A stretch of 31,047 nucleotides of DNA from CAYGZA01 sp964354135 (GCA_964354135.1 CAYGZA010000033.1:1-31047), one strand, 5' to 3'. Positions 6,477 to 14,052 are shown, counted from the first letter of the stretch. Numbers and translations are program-made. Notes: generated from the sequence alone by a model not told the origin.

Positions 6477-7838
6477 ATGAAGAAGATCCTGCTCATTGAG
6501 CCAGATTACCGATCGACCTTCCCTCCTTTAGGTCTTCTCCGTCTCTCGACGTACCACAAGTCCCGTGGAGATAAGGTTACATTCGCCCGCGGTTGCACAG
6601 AACGACTTGCGCGTGCCGGCTGGGACCGGATCTACGTCTCGTCGCTGTTCACCTGGGAGCTCCCAAAATGCGTTGAGACAATTCGCTACTACTCGAAGTC
6701 TGTCAAGGACCCCTCGCAACTCGTGGTGGGCGGCATTGGAGCTACACTGATGCCCAGCTACATTGAAGCGCGCGTGCGTTGCACGGTGCTTACGGGACCA
6801 ATGGACCGCAAGGGAAAACTCGGTCGCGGGATTCCGTCGCTCGAGTCCTACATTCCCGACTACTCGTTGTTGAATGCCGTCGAGTGGTGTTATAGGCCGG
6901 AAGACGCGTACTTCTGCCGGACGACGAAAGGCTGTTCGCGCCGCTGCAAGTTCTGCGCGGTTCCCAATCTGGAGCCGAGGTTCGCGAGGAATCGCGGGTG
7001 GAGGCAGGAGATCAAGGAGGTCATCCGCGCACACGGGGAACGCCAGCACCTGGTGCTCCTTGATAGTAACGTGCTTGCCCATCCAGAAGCCGAGGAGATT
7101 ATTGCGGATATTCGTCGTGAAGGGTTTGAAAGGGACGCAACCCGCAATGGAAGGAGACGAATCGTTGACTTCAACCAGGGCATCGACGCAAGACTGGTCA
7201 ACAAGACCGTTGCGCGAACCCTAGGCACTATCAGCCTTCGGCCTGTGAGGTTGGCGTTCGATCACGACGCAGTCGAGGACCACTACCGAAGGGCCGTCCA
7301 CGAATTGGCTGATGTTGGCTTTTGCCGTTTCATGACGTACCTAATGTTCAACTTCCACGACACGCCAGAAAGTCTTTACCGCCGCATGAAAGCCAACGTG
7401 AAACTGTCCCAGCGACTCGGCATCGAAGTCACGGGTTTTCCGATGCGGTTTATTCCAATTGACGACGTAACCAGGGGGTATGTGTCGCCCGGTTGGAAGT
7501 GGAGATACCTCCGGGGCATTCAGTGCGTCTTGCTGGCAACGCACGGGGTCGTAAGCCCCAATCGGAGCTTCTTCGCTGGGGCCTTCGGGAACTCGTTCGA
7601 CGAATTCCTCGAGATCCTCTCGATGCCAGACCGGTACATCATCCACCGCGAGAAGTACAGGCACAACGAAGCGGCCGACTGGCTGCGGAGATTCAGAAAA
7701 CTAAGCACGGGTAGCAGAAACGAACTACTCGATATCCTGCGCCAGTTGAATGGTACCCGAGACAAGAAAGCCCTGATCGCGAGACACAAGAGGTTCAGAC
7801 ACCTCCTGGATCACTACTATCCGGCAGGGAAGTCGTAG
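6477..7838 (+). CDS. Radical SAM protein with B12-binding-like N-terminal domain (island protein E)
   Basis: A 453-aa protein. The [4Fe-4S] motif CxxxCxxC is Cys153, Cys157, Cys160 (GCSRRCKFCAVP). Before it is a Rossmann-like region with PPLGLLRLSTYHKSRGD (16-32) and VVGGIGAT (83-90), as in cobalamin-linked radical SAM enzymes. The DxHxxG cobalamin-ligand motif is not visible, so B12 use is doubtful. Radical SAM enzymes perform methylation, methylthiolation, rearrangement and other hard chemistry; the substrate is unknown. The ATG at 6477 is the only reasonable start, because an in-frame stop lies at 6468-6470, but it has no clear Shine-Dalgarno site. It follows the second ParB-like gene after 111 bp on the same strand and may have its own promoter. 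Its link to the rest of the island is by position only. Confidence 0.85.
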   Translation: MKKILLIEPDYRSTFPPLGLLRLSTYHKSRGDKVTFARGCTERLARAGWDRIYVSSLFTWELPKCVETIRYYSKSVKDPSQLVVGGIGATLMPSYIEARVRCTVLTGPMDRKGKLGRGIPSLESYIPDYSLLNAVEWCYRPEDAYFCRTTKGCSRRCKFCAVPNLEPRFARNRGWRQEIKEVIRAHGERQHLVLLDSNVLAHPEAEEIIADIRREGFERDATRNGRRRIVDFNQGIDARLVNKTVARTLGTISLRPVRLAFDHDAVEDHYRRAVHELADVGFCRFMTYLMFNFHDTPESLYRRMKANVKLSQRLGIEVTGFPMRFIPIDDVTRGYVSPGWKWRYLRGIQCVLLATHGVVSPNRSFFAGAFGNSFDEFLEILSMPDRYIIHREKYRHNEAADWLRRFRKLSTGSRNELLDILRQLNGTRDKKALIARHKRFRHLLDHYYPAGKS

Positions 7839-8033
7839 CGTGCCGTGTGGTCGGCGTCGCGTTTCCCACCTGATCGCTCACGGCTGATAGCCCCTTGGCC
7901 CTCAACCCTCGCCCCTGTTCTCTGCGTCTCGGCGGCTCTGCAGTAGAAAGGTCCAGTTGACCAGAACCCGGCGGACATGGGGCAAAGGTTGGTCCTGGGT
8001 GAGAATGGGAAAACCCGTTCTTGACCGTCAGTG

Positions 8034-8055
8034 GCCCAGTTTGGCACAACTGGGC
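8034..8055. repeat. Small hairpin
   Basis: GCCCAGTT and AACTGGGC form 8-bp perfect arms around a 6-nt loop. It lies about 200 bp past the radical SAM stop. It could act as a terminator or be part of a decayed repeat; there is no T-tract. Confidence 0.35.
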
Positions 8056-8125
8056 TGCCCACCAAGGAGTTGAATTCGCCTCGCGGGGCGCTTGGGACGG
8101 GTTTTGGGTGGGCAACGGGGCGAAG

Positions 8126-8169
8126 GGGGACAGTCCCATTTTCGCTGCGCGAAAATCGGGACAGTCCCC
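8126..8169. repeat. GGGGACAGTCCC fold-back repeat
   Basis: The arms GGGGACAGTCCC + ATTTTCGC (8126-8145) and GCGAAAAT + C + GGGACAGTCCCC (8149-8169) pair almost perfectly over about 20 bp with a 3-nt loop. The GGGGACAG core is shared with the larger fold-back repeat at 20102-20191. Elements of this sort are scattered through planctomycete genomes in my experience; the function is unknown. Confidence 0.6.
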
Positions 8170-8533
8170 ACTCTCCTTCTTGTGTACTGGCGGATCTTGC
8201 TGGGACGCAAGGGGTTGTGAAGTTGACCTTTCATTCCTTTGGGGGGAATGTGCTGGGCCAACGGAATACGCTGCAACCTGTTGGGGAACCACGGGTTACG
8301 GCACGCGGCCAATCGCCCGGAAAACGGGCCAGGACTCCCTTATTGGCCAACGATTCGGTTTTCGCCCCGGGCGAGCGCCGCGACGCCGCGCGATGGTCAA
8401 CATGGGGCACGGGCGAGGGAAGAGAGGCGGAAGTCGGGAGGGCGAACGACGCTTGACGTCGCCGACTTCCCACTTCGGATTTCCGCGTCCCCGCTGCCTA
8501 CCGCCTACTGCCGACTGCCTGCTGCCCTCTGCC

Positions 8534-9895
8534 TCAATACTCCCGCTTCGTGACGATCCCCGGCTGCGGGACCGGGTACTTGCCGTCCGAGCCGGCCTTC
8601 AAAGGTGCGGGACCGTCCATCGTCAGTTTGTCCGCCTCGGGGGCGAACTCATGCTCGCAGTTGAGGACCTGGTCGAAGGTGACGATCTGACCGGTGTGGG
8701 CGGCCATCCGGCCCATGGAGCTGACGAGGCTTGCTTCGGCCCCGCGCTTGGCCTCGTTGTAGGGCTTGTCGTTGCGGATGGCGTCGATCAGGTCGTCCCA
8801 CTCGAGCTGGTAAGGGCTCTTCTCGGGCTGCGGGAAGGCCCAAAGGAGGTCCTCCTTGGCCATGTTGTGCCCCTTGTACGTGCGGACCCTGCCGGGGGCG
8901 TGACCCCGAGTGGAGATAACCGCCGTCCCCTTGGTGCCGTGGGCGAAACTGGCGAACTCGTCGTGGCACCCCGGCATGTTCCGCCCGTAGTAGAAGAGCT
9001 TCGTGCCGTCCGGGAAGGTGTATTCGACGGAGTAGGTGTCGAAGTTCTGGTCCAGGGAGTTACCGCGGTAGTGGCGGCCGCCGATGGCCTGGGCCTTGAC
9101 CGGCCAGGCACCCTTCCTCCAGGAGCACTCGTAGATCTGATGGACATAGAAGTCGCTGAAGACGCCGCCGCTGGCCCAGAGGAAGGCGTGGAACCGCTGG
9201 ACTTGGTACAATAGCTCGCTGGTGTTGTCTTTCCTTGGGCCGGCCGTGCCGCCCCCGCCGCCCATGCGATAGGCCCGCAAGGCCACCAGATCGCCGATCT
9301 CACCTTTCTCCAGCCGCTCCTTCAGTGCCTGCCGGCCGCGGCAGTGGCGGACCATCAGGCCGACGCCCACCTTGAGGTTCTTCTTGGTGGCCTCGTCGGC
9401 GAGCTGGAACATCCTGCGCGTGGTCGGGCCGTCCACGGTGACCGGCTTTTCCATGAAGACGTGGAGGCCCTTTTCGATCGCATAGGTGAAGTGGACCCAG
9501 CGGAACGCCGGGGGCGTGGCGAAGATCGCCACGTCACCCGCCTTGAGGCAGTCCATCGCCTTCTTGTAGCCGTCGAAGCCGATGAACTTGCGGTCCTCGG
9601 GCACGTCCACGCGATCGCCAAATCGCTCCTTCAGGTTCGCATAGCTGCCCGAGAGCTTGCGCGGGAAGACGTCGGCCATGGCCACGAGCTTGATCGGTCC
9701 GCTTTTGGTGGAGAGGGCCTCGCGGGCCGCGCCGGTGCCCCGGCCGCCGCAGCCGATCAGGGCCACCTGGATCGTGTTGTTCTCGGCGGCGTGGACGTGC
9801 GGGACGGCCCCGGCCAGCGCCGTGACGGCGGCGATCCGGCCGGTGCTTTTCAACAATTCGCGACGCGACGTGACAGTGCTTGTGGTCTCGCTCAT
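8534..9895 (-). CDS. Tat-exported Gfo/Idh/MocA-family oxidoreductase
   Basis: A 453-aa NAD(P)-dependent sugar or sugar-derivative oxidoreductase. The N-terminus has a twin-arginine signal (SRRELLKST, Arg11-Arg12, then a hydrophobic stretch ending near HAAEN). The dinucleotide motif GCGGRGTGA follows, then the family's FMEKP. Tat export implies folding with bound cofactor in the cytoplasm and action in the periplasm, common for planctomycete members. The start is the ATG at 9895 with GGAG 8 nt upstream. The frame is open to 9997, but that extension would translate the palindrome at 9960-9989 and precede the Tat signal. A second protein of the same family and length lies at 12691-14052, so the two may serve related sugar pathways. 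The substrate is unknown. Confidence 0.9.
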   Translation of the reverse strand: MSETTSTVTSRRELLKSTGRIAAVTALAGAVPHVHAAENNTIQVALIGCGGRGTGAAREALSTKSGPIKLVAMADVFPRKLSGSYANLKERFGDRVDVPEDRKFIGFDGYKKAMDCLKAGDVAIFATPPAFRWVHFTYAIEKGLHVFMEKPVTVDGPTTRRMFQLADEATKKNLKVGVGLMVRHCRGRQALKERLEKGEIGDLVALRAYRMGGGGGTAGPRKDNTSELLYQVQRFHAFLWASGGVFSDFYVHQIYECSWRKGAWPVKAQAIGGRHYRGNSLDQNFDTYSVEYTFPDGTKLFYYGRNMPGCHDEFASFAHGTKGTAVISTRGHAPGRVRTYKGHNMAKEDLLWAFPQPEKSPYQLEWDDLIDAIRNDKPYNEAKRGAEASLVSSMGRMAAHTGQIVTFDQVLNCEHEFAPEADKLTMDGPAPLKAGSDGKYPVPQPGIVTKREY

Positions 9896-9959
9896 GGTGG
9901 CACTCCAAAGGCATGAGGTGTGGAATGACGTGCTGGGGGGATTTCGCCGCGGCACCGCT

Positions 9960-9989
9960 AAAGCCCAGGGGTTGCAACCCCTGGGCTTT
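9960..9989 (-). terminator. Perfect 30-bp palindrome, likely terminator or repeat
   Basis: AAAGCCCAGGGGTTG followed by its exact reverse complement gives a 15-bp perfect stem flanked by A and T runs. It sits 39 bp past the stop of the cyclo-ligase gene (ending at 10029) and 64 bp before the start of the next minus-strand gene. That position and the TTT end fit an intrinsic terminator. Similar palindromes recur in planctomycetes, so it may also be a repeat family member. Confidence 0.6.
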
Positions 9990-10028
9990 GGGCGCAATTA
10001 TGGTTGCCCCGGGCCCGCTCTGCAAGCC

Positions 10029-10676
10029 CTACGCGGATCGCCCGCGGCCCGGGTAGACGGCCTTCTCGGTGATCACCCTGTCCATGAAGACGTCGGAAGG
10101 GAGCATGGGGATTTCCGCAAAGACCTGGCACTCGAAGGCGACGCCCACCAAGAGCGCGTCGGCGCGGAGCTTCGTGAGCAGCCGATCGTAGAAGCCCTTG
10201 CCGTGCCCCAGACGGCCGCCGCGGCGGTCAAAGGTCACGCCCGGGACCATGACCAGGTCGAGCCCGTGCGGCTGAACGGCTTTGTGCGGCGCGTCGCGGA
10301 GTTCCCGCCGGGGCTCAAGGATGCCGAAGGTGCCGGGTGCCAGCTCGTTCAGGCTCTCCAAGCGAAACAACCCGAGGTCCTCGCCGGCGCAATAGGGGAC
10401 CACGACCCGCTTCCCGGCAGCGATGGCAGCCGGCAGGAAGAATTGCGTGCGGACCTCGCTCCGAATGTGAACGTAGAGCATCACCGTGGTGGCCGCAGCA
10501 TATTCGGGCAGGGCGGCAAACCGCTCGCAGATCACCCGGCTCAGCTCGTCCTTATCCGGCTGGGCATCGCGGGCAGCGTGGGCCTGAGTGCGGATCTGCA
10601 CCTTGAGGGCCCAAGAATCGGCGGCACTGGTTGGGGGTCGGCTCACAGAACGGAGGGAGGGAGGCGGGCCATCCAC
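10029..10676 (-). CDS. 5-formyltetrahydrofolate cyclo-ligase family protein
   Basis: A 215-aa cytosolic enzyme that converts 5-formyltetrahydrofolate to 5,10-methenyltetrahydrofolate with ATP, clearing an inhibitory folate. The family's signature GRLGHGKGFYDR is at 154-165, preceded by VMVPGVTFD (142-150) and YVHIRSEVRT (68-77). The usual family start (basic helix with LRxxxR) aligns to about residue 25, so the first 25 residues are extra; the true start may be GTG at 10601. I keep ATG 10676 because it lies 3 nt after the stop of the preceding gene and could be translationally coupled. It follows two tiny genes on the same strand, and a strong palindrome terminates the unit. Confidence 0.88.
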   Translation of the reverse strand: MDGPPPSLRSVSRPPTSAADSWALKVQIRTQAHAARDAQPDKDELSRVICERFAALPEYAAATTVMLYVHIRSEVRTQFFLPAAIAAGKRVVVPYCAGEDLGLFRLESLNELAPGTFGILEPRRELRDAPHKAVQPHGLDLVMVPGVTFDRRGGRLGHGKGFYDRLLTKLRADALLVGVAFECQVFAEIPMLPSDVFMDRVITEKAVYPGRGRSA

Positions 10677-10679
10677 TGC

Positions 10680-10907
10680 TCAGTCACCCGCTGCCATCAG
10701 GGCCCGCTCTGCCACTTCCGGCAGCTCGATAGGTGCAAACATTGACGCCGGATAGAGATAGCCGTCAGGCTCTGACTTGTCCTCGTCAATGACGCGGAGC
10801 ATGTTGTGAGACTCCGCATCCCGATCTGGCAGCCTGCGGTAGACTTTGCCGAGGATCAGGCTCGCTGGATTCCTGTCGTTGTTGATGCAAATCACAAAAT
10901 CGCTCAT
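10680..10907 (-). CDS. Conserved small protein of unknown function (75 aa)
   Basis: The protein starts FVICINNDRNPASL, then GKVYRRLPD, LRVIDED and YLYPASMFAPIELP. I recognise this as a small soluble family of unknown function seen in many bacteria, often beside mobile genes. There is no signal peptide, membrane segment or catalytic motif. The start is the ATG at 10907 with GAGGGTGA upstream, overlapping the stop of the 79-aa gene by 4 nt (ATGA). It runs directly into the folate enzyme gene after 3 nt. The close pairing of two tiny genes invites a toxin-antitoxin reading, but no known toxin or antitoxin motif is visible. Confidence 0.75.
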   Translation of the reverse strand: MSDFVICINNDRNPASLILGKVYRRLPDRDAESHNMLRVIDEDKSEPDGYLYPASMFAPIELPEVAERALMAAGD

Positions 10908-11143
10908 CGAATCACCCTCTTGATCTTGAAGTCCTTCCGACCTATGCCGTGCGCTTCAAACCAGTGTATCTCGGCTTGGCAGATTGTACCGTCGGCTAGT
11001 TGCACAGTGGCTATACCCTTCATCTTCCGCCAACGACCCTTGCCGTAGGTGCGCTCCAGATAGCGCCGGATGTACACGCCCCGGCCTGCTGCGATTGTCT
11101 GAATGTCTCTGATTTCGCTGAGGATCTCAAATCCTGTCACCAT
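10904..11143 (-). CDS. Conserved small basic protein of unknown function (79 aa)
   Basis: It contains GFEILSEIRDIQTIA, YGKGRWRKMKG and EIHWFEAHGIGRKDFKIKR, a pattern I recognise from a widespread small family without assigned function. The basic centre and C-terminus could bind nucleic acid; that is inference. The start is the ATG at 11143 behind GGTGATGG. It overlaps the 75-aa gene by 4 nt, so they are probably translated together. About 115 bp upstream begins an attC-like site, so this pair could have come in with a cassette. Confidence 0.75.
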   Translation of the reverse strand: MVTGFEILSEIRDIQTIAAGRGVYIRRYLERTYGKGRWRKMKGIATVQLADGTICQAEIHWFEAHGIGRKDFKIKRVIR

Positions 11144-11181
11144 CCATCACCGCTCACGCCGCAGGCCCGTGCCGGGCGTCC

Positions 11182-11232
11182 TCAGTCGTCGATCTCTTCA
11201 GAGCGAAGATGGACCGACTGCTTCTCTGTCAT
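11182..11232 (-). CDS. Possible 16-codon leader ORF
   Basis: An ATG at 11232 with AAGGG 6 nt upstream opens a 16-codon frame (MTEKQSVHLRSEEIDD) ending in TGA at 11182, 38 nt before the 79-aa gene. The ribosome site is better than that of the following gene. It may be a leader peptide, or the remnant of a disrupted gene. It lies between the attC-like site and the small gene pair. Confidence 0.25.
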   Translation of the reverse strand: MTEKQSVHLRSEEIDD

Positions 11233-11258
11233 TATGCACCCTTGAGTTCTGACGCGCC

Positions 11259-11357
11259 GCCTAACGGCATAGCTCAGGTGCCCGGCCCGCGCGAGTGGCG
11301 TACGAACTCCGGGAAACCGACATCGCGGGCCGGGTCAGGTGCGGCGGATGATTGGGC
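11259..11357 (-). mobile_element. attC-like integron recombination site
   Basis: Read on the minus strand, GCCCAAT (11357-11351) matches the R'' box RYYYAAC except for its last base, and GTTAGGC (11265-11259) is a perfect R' box (GTTRRRY). Between them the arms CCCGGCCCGCG and CGCGCGGGCCGGG pair around a loop of about 30 nt. The total of 99 bp is typical for attC sites. It begins 4 nt after the stop codon of the 310-aa ORF, which is where a cassette's attC belongs. No integrase is in the window and only one site is seen, so this is a candidate. Confidence 0.4.
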
Positions 11358-11361
11358 CGAA

Positions 11362-12294
11362 CTAGCTGCCCTCATTTCCCGATGGCACCGATACCGACCA
11401 CGGGAGTTCGTCAGAGCCGTCGCATACGGGGATTGGGAAATAATGTCGGTCGTACCGAGTGATTCCTACCGGATGCCCGACGGGTAGAGTAAAAGACGGG
11501 CACCACGCGTGCGGTGACCATCCGACCGCTTTCGTCTGGACGTGGGCTACCATCGCGGCCTCCAGCCGATCTAGCCATCCAAAGAGCCCCGACACGATAT
11601 CACGGAGCAGTCCGAAAAAGTCACAGCAGGCGAACGTGTTCTGCGCAAATGGGGACATCACGACGGACCGAACCTCCCACGGTCGGCCGGGAGCAGACGA
11701 GAGTTGGAAACCCACAAGATGTTGATTGTGAACCATCAACTGTCGTGCCCCCGTCCCCGTCGTGAATCCGAGCTTCCACCAGGAGCCTGGAGCGTCGGTC
11801 TCGACGAGCAACGCCTTAACAGGAGCGAAGGCCGGTTCGTCACGAGATTTGACATGCCGGAGTTTCCCCATGCTGTCGATCGCCTTGGACGGCTTCGAGG
11901 GGACGAAGCCTGTAGCGAGTACAACCAAGATCGCCACGTCGTCGACCATCGTGTTCAGGTACGTCAGGACGTGATCGGCGAGACACTGGGCCTTGAAGTG
12001 GATCGCCATACTGGCGACCGGGGGCGGCTGACCGGGAGGGTGGCAGTCAACCAGTTCCTGCATTAGCCCGTTGAGTTGCTGCAGGGTGAAGACGAACCGC
12101 TGGCACAGGGTCCGGAAGTGGTGTTCGAGTTGGGCCGCCCTCCGCCGGTCGTCCGGGTTCGCCAAGAACGGCCCCGCCTTCAGGGCCTCGAAGATCCGCC
12201 AGATGCCGTATCGGAACACCATCGCCTCGTCCGCGGTGAGCCGTTGCCCGGGGGTTGTTGGAAGCTTTCGGTAGATCCCGTGATTCGTCGGCAT
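11362..12294 (-). CDS. Orphan protein of unknown function, possible integron cassette gene (310 aa)
   Basis: I do not recognise this protein. It is soluble, with no clear signal peptide. The N-terminal half is helical with a hydrophobic centre (DDVAILVVLATGFVP, about residue 125). The C-terminal half is rich in Trp, Phe, Cys and Pro, including FACCDFFGLL. No catalytic motif is evident. The frame is open for the full length and its main competitors on the other strand are shorter fragments. The start is the ATG at 12294 with only a weak ribosome site. An attC-like palindrome follows the stop directly, and an AT-richer gap of about 400 bp precedes it, so acquisition as a cassette is plausible. 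Confidence 0.6.
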   Translation of the reverse strand: MPTNHGIYRKLPTTPGQRLTADEAMVFRYGIWRIFEALKAGPFLANPDDRRRAAQLEHHFRTLCQRFVFTLQQLNGLMQELVDCHPPGQPPPVASMAIHFKAQCLADHVLTYLNTMVDDVAILVVLATGFVPSKPSKAIDSMGKLRHVKSRDEPAFAPVKALLVETDAPGSWWKLGFTTGTGARQLMVHNQHLVGFQLSSAPGRPWEVRSVVMSPFAQNTFACCDFFGLLRDIVSGLFGWLDRLEAAMVAHVQTKAVGWSPHAWCPSFTLPVGHPVGITRYDRHYFPIPVCDGSDELPWSVSVPSGNEGS

Positions 12295-12690
12295 AGAGCG
12301 TTCCGTCGATGGATATTCTCCAAGGTGACACGCGGGTGCCTTTTGGGGTTCGTCTTTCGTTCGCCTCCCGCGGGCCCAACTTCTGTTTAGATGGTTTCCA
12401 GATAAACCCGTTTCGGGTTTTCTTTCCAGATAACACTCCGCGCAAGAATCTGTCTAAGCTCTTGGGTGGCAAGAGGTTAAGGCTGTTCTTGCGATGTTTC
12501 CGCGTCTTATATGGTTTCCGAATGACGCGCACCGCATCCTTCCTCACAAGACGCCTTCAGGCTAGCAGAGCGGCGCGGGGTGTCAAGTAGCCTTCCTTGA
12601 AGCTTCCCCAGACCTCCCCGGCACCTTCCCGAGACGTCCCCAGATCCCCCATGCTCACCGGGGGGCGGTCGTTCGAGTGGCCCGGTGCTG
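12295..12690. other. Gene-free, AT-richer gap
   Basis: It has lower GC than its surroundings. It contains a perfect hairpin (12404-12420) flanked by two direct copies of TTTCCAGATAA (12395-12405 and 12423-12433), and a C-rich run (12600-12660). A minus-strand frame crossing it is Lys/Arg-rich and enters the 310-aa gene out of frame, so I do not count it as a gene. It should hold the promoter for the 310-aa gene. Confidence 0.45.
12404..12420. terminator. Hairpin, possible terminator
   Basis: AAACCCG-TTT-CGGGTTT has perfect 7-bp arms, with TCTTT following on the plus strand and TTTAT on the minus strand. It lies about 270 bp past the stop of the Gfo/Idh gene at 12691. The two flanking TTTCCAGATAA copies make an alternative reading as a small mobile or regulatory site possible. 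Confidence 0.35.
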
Positions 12691-14052
12691 TCAAACTGCA
12701 TCCGGCACGCGGTAGTCGCCGCGGTAGGCCGGCCTGAGGAACTTGTTGGCGGTCGGGCTGTCGAAGGTCTCGCTCGCGCCGTCGAACTCCAATCGCAGGT
12801 TTCCGGCGCGGTAGGCCACGTTGGCAAAGTGCTCCAGGCAGGCGCTGCGGTGGCACTGTTCGATCTTGCCGTTGGGGGCCTTGCGCGAGCGGATGCAGTC
12901 GATGAAGTTCGGCAGGTGCCACTTGTCGGGGTGGTAGCCTTTGTCTTCGGCCACGAGCTTGCCGTCGCCCTCGAAGACCTGCCAGCCGGCCCCGTGCCGG
13001 CCCAGGTACATCATCCGCTTCGTGCCGAAGACCTCGATCCGGTCGGCGTTCTGCGGCCAGTAGGGGAACTTCGTGCCGTAGCGGACCTCGTTCGCTGATT
13101 TGGCGTTGTAGGGCGTGAAGCCCGTGTTGAGGAAGCTCATCACCAGCTTGTCGAACCGGTAGGTGACGATCTGGACGTCGGGCATCTCGCCGCCGTCGTC
13201 GAACTGGAGGCGGCCGCCGATGCACTGGATCAAGTTGGGGTGCGGCAGGTCGCCGAGCGCCATCCGGGCCAGGTCGAGCGTGTGGATCGCGTCGGAGCCG
13301 TTGCCGCCGGAGAAGTCCCAGTAGCCGTACCAGTTGCGGTGTACGTCCCGGTTGTACGGGCGGAGCGGGGCCGGGCCGAGCCAGCGGTCCCAGTCCAAGC
13401 CCGGCGGCACCGGCGAGTCCGGCTCCTTGCGCAAGGGATAGCCGCCGTAAGTGGTCGGCAACATGCCGAAAACGTTCACGTACAGCACCTTGCCCAGCCC
13501 GCCCTTGGCGATGTACTCTCGGGCCGAAAAGGCATAAGGTGCGCTGCGGTTCTGAAAGCCCCCCTGGACGATCCGCCGGTACTTGGCGGCGGCCTCGACC
13601 ATCTTGCGGCCTTCCCAGATGGAAAGCGAGATGTTCTTTTCGACGTACACGTCCTTGCCGGCCCGGCAGGCCAAAACGGTGGCCAACGCGTGCCACTGCT
13701 CGGGCGTGGCGACGACCACGCCGTGCACGTCCTTGTCGTCGAGGGCCCTGCGGAGGTCCACGACGTGCTGCGGAGCGGTGCCCTGGATCTTCTGGAACTG
13801 GGCGCAGCCGGCCCGGCCGCGGGCGTCCTCCACGTCGCAAACGTACTTGACCGCCACGTCCTTCAATTGGGCCATGCTGCTGGTGATCTGCATCCCCCGG
13901 CCGCCGGCGCCCATCAGGGCCAGAACGACCCTGTTGTTGGGTGACCCGGCCCGCAGGGAGACCGCCGGCGCCATGACAGCCGCTCCCGCGGCGATCGAGG
14001 CGGTGCCCAGGACCGAAGTGCCGACGAAACGTCTACGCGTGATTTTCGACAT
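12691..14052 (-). CDS. Second Tat-exported Gfo/Idh/MocA-family oxidoreductase
   Basis: A 453-aa protein. It begins with a twin-arginine signal (ITRRRFVGTS, Arg6-Arg8, then a long Ala-rich hydrophobic stretch). The Rossmann motif GAGGRG follows, then VVATPEQWHA and YVEKN. The family's usual EKP is EKN here, a difference from the paralogue at 8534-9895. The role is probably NAD(P)-dependent oxidation or reduction of a sugar or cyclitol in the periplasm; the substrate is not predictable. The start is the ATG at 14052, 58 bp downstream of the sulfatase stop on the same strand, so it may share transcripts with the hydrolase operon. That neighbourhood supports a role in breaking down sulfated or acylated sugars. 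Confidence 0.9.
   Translation of the reverse strand: MSKITRRRFVGTSVLGTASIAAGAAVMAPAVSLRAGSPNNRVVLALMGAGGRGMQITSSMAQLKDVAVKYVCDVEDARGRAGCAQFQKIQGTAPQHVVDLRRALDDKDVHGVVVATPEQWHALATVLACRAGKDVYVEKNISLSIWEGRKMVEAAAKYRRIVQGGFQNRSAPYAFSAREYIAKGGLGKVLYVNVFGMLPTTYGGYPLRKEPDSPVPPGLDWDRWLGPAPLRPYNRDVHRNWYGYWDFSGGNGSDAIHTLDLARMALGDLPHPNLIQCIGGRLQFDDGGEMPDVQIVTYRFDKLVMSFLNTGFTPYNAKSANEVRYGTKFPYWPQNADRIEVFGTKRMMYLGRHGAGWQVFEGDGKLVAEDKGYHPDKWHLPNFIDCIRSRKAPNGKIEQCHRSACLEHFANVAYRAGNLRLEFDGASETFDSPTANKFLRPAYRGDYRVPDAV

Larger units (their letters stand above)
7839..8533. other. Gene-free stretch between the island and the first Gfo/Idh gene
   Basis: No credible gene is seen; open frames here are low-complexity or antisense. 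It holds one GCTGATA micro-repeat (7881-7892), two hairpins (8034-8055 and 8126-8169) and a C-rich run of CCTACTGCCGACTGCC-like units (about 8456-8535). It separates two converging transcription units, so a terminator is expected, but I see no hairpin with a T-tract right after 7838. Confidence 0.5.

Noticed and set aside
2374..7838. Assignment of the island to DISARM, Dpd or Dnd
   Set aside because: There is no methylase, phospholipase D-like nuclease, TGT-like DpdA, cysteine desulfurase or DndC-type protein. Only the SNF2 and ParB-type components overlap with those systems.
8021..9214. A 397-codon plus-strand frame
   Set aside because: Most of it is antisense to the Gfo/Idh gene, and its start lies in repeat-rich intergenic DNA.
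10680..11143. Toxin-antitoxin pair
   Set aside because: Size and overlap fit, but neither protein has a motif I can link to a known toxin or antitoxin, and both families occur widely without such evidence.
12047..12547. A Lys/Arg-rich minus-strand frame of 166 codons
   Set aside because: Half of it overlaps the 310-aa gene in another frame and the rest is AT-richer, hairpin-bearing DNA. There is no family resemblance.
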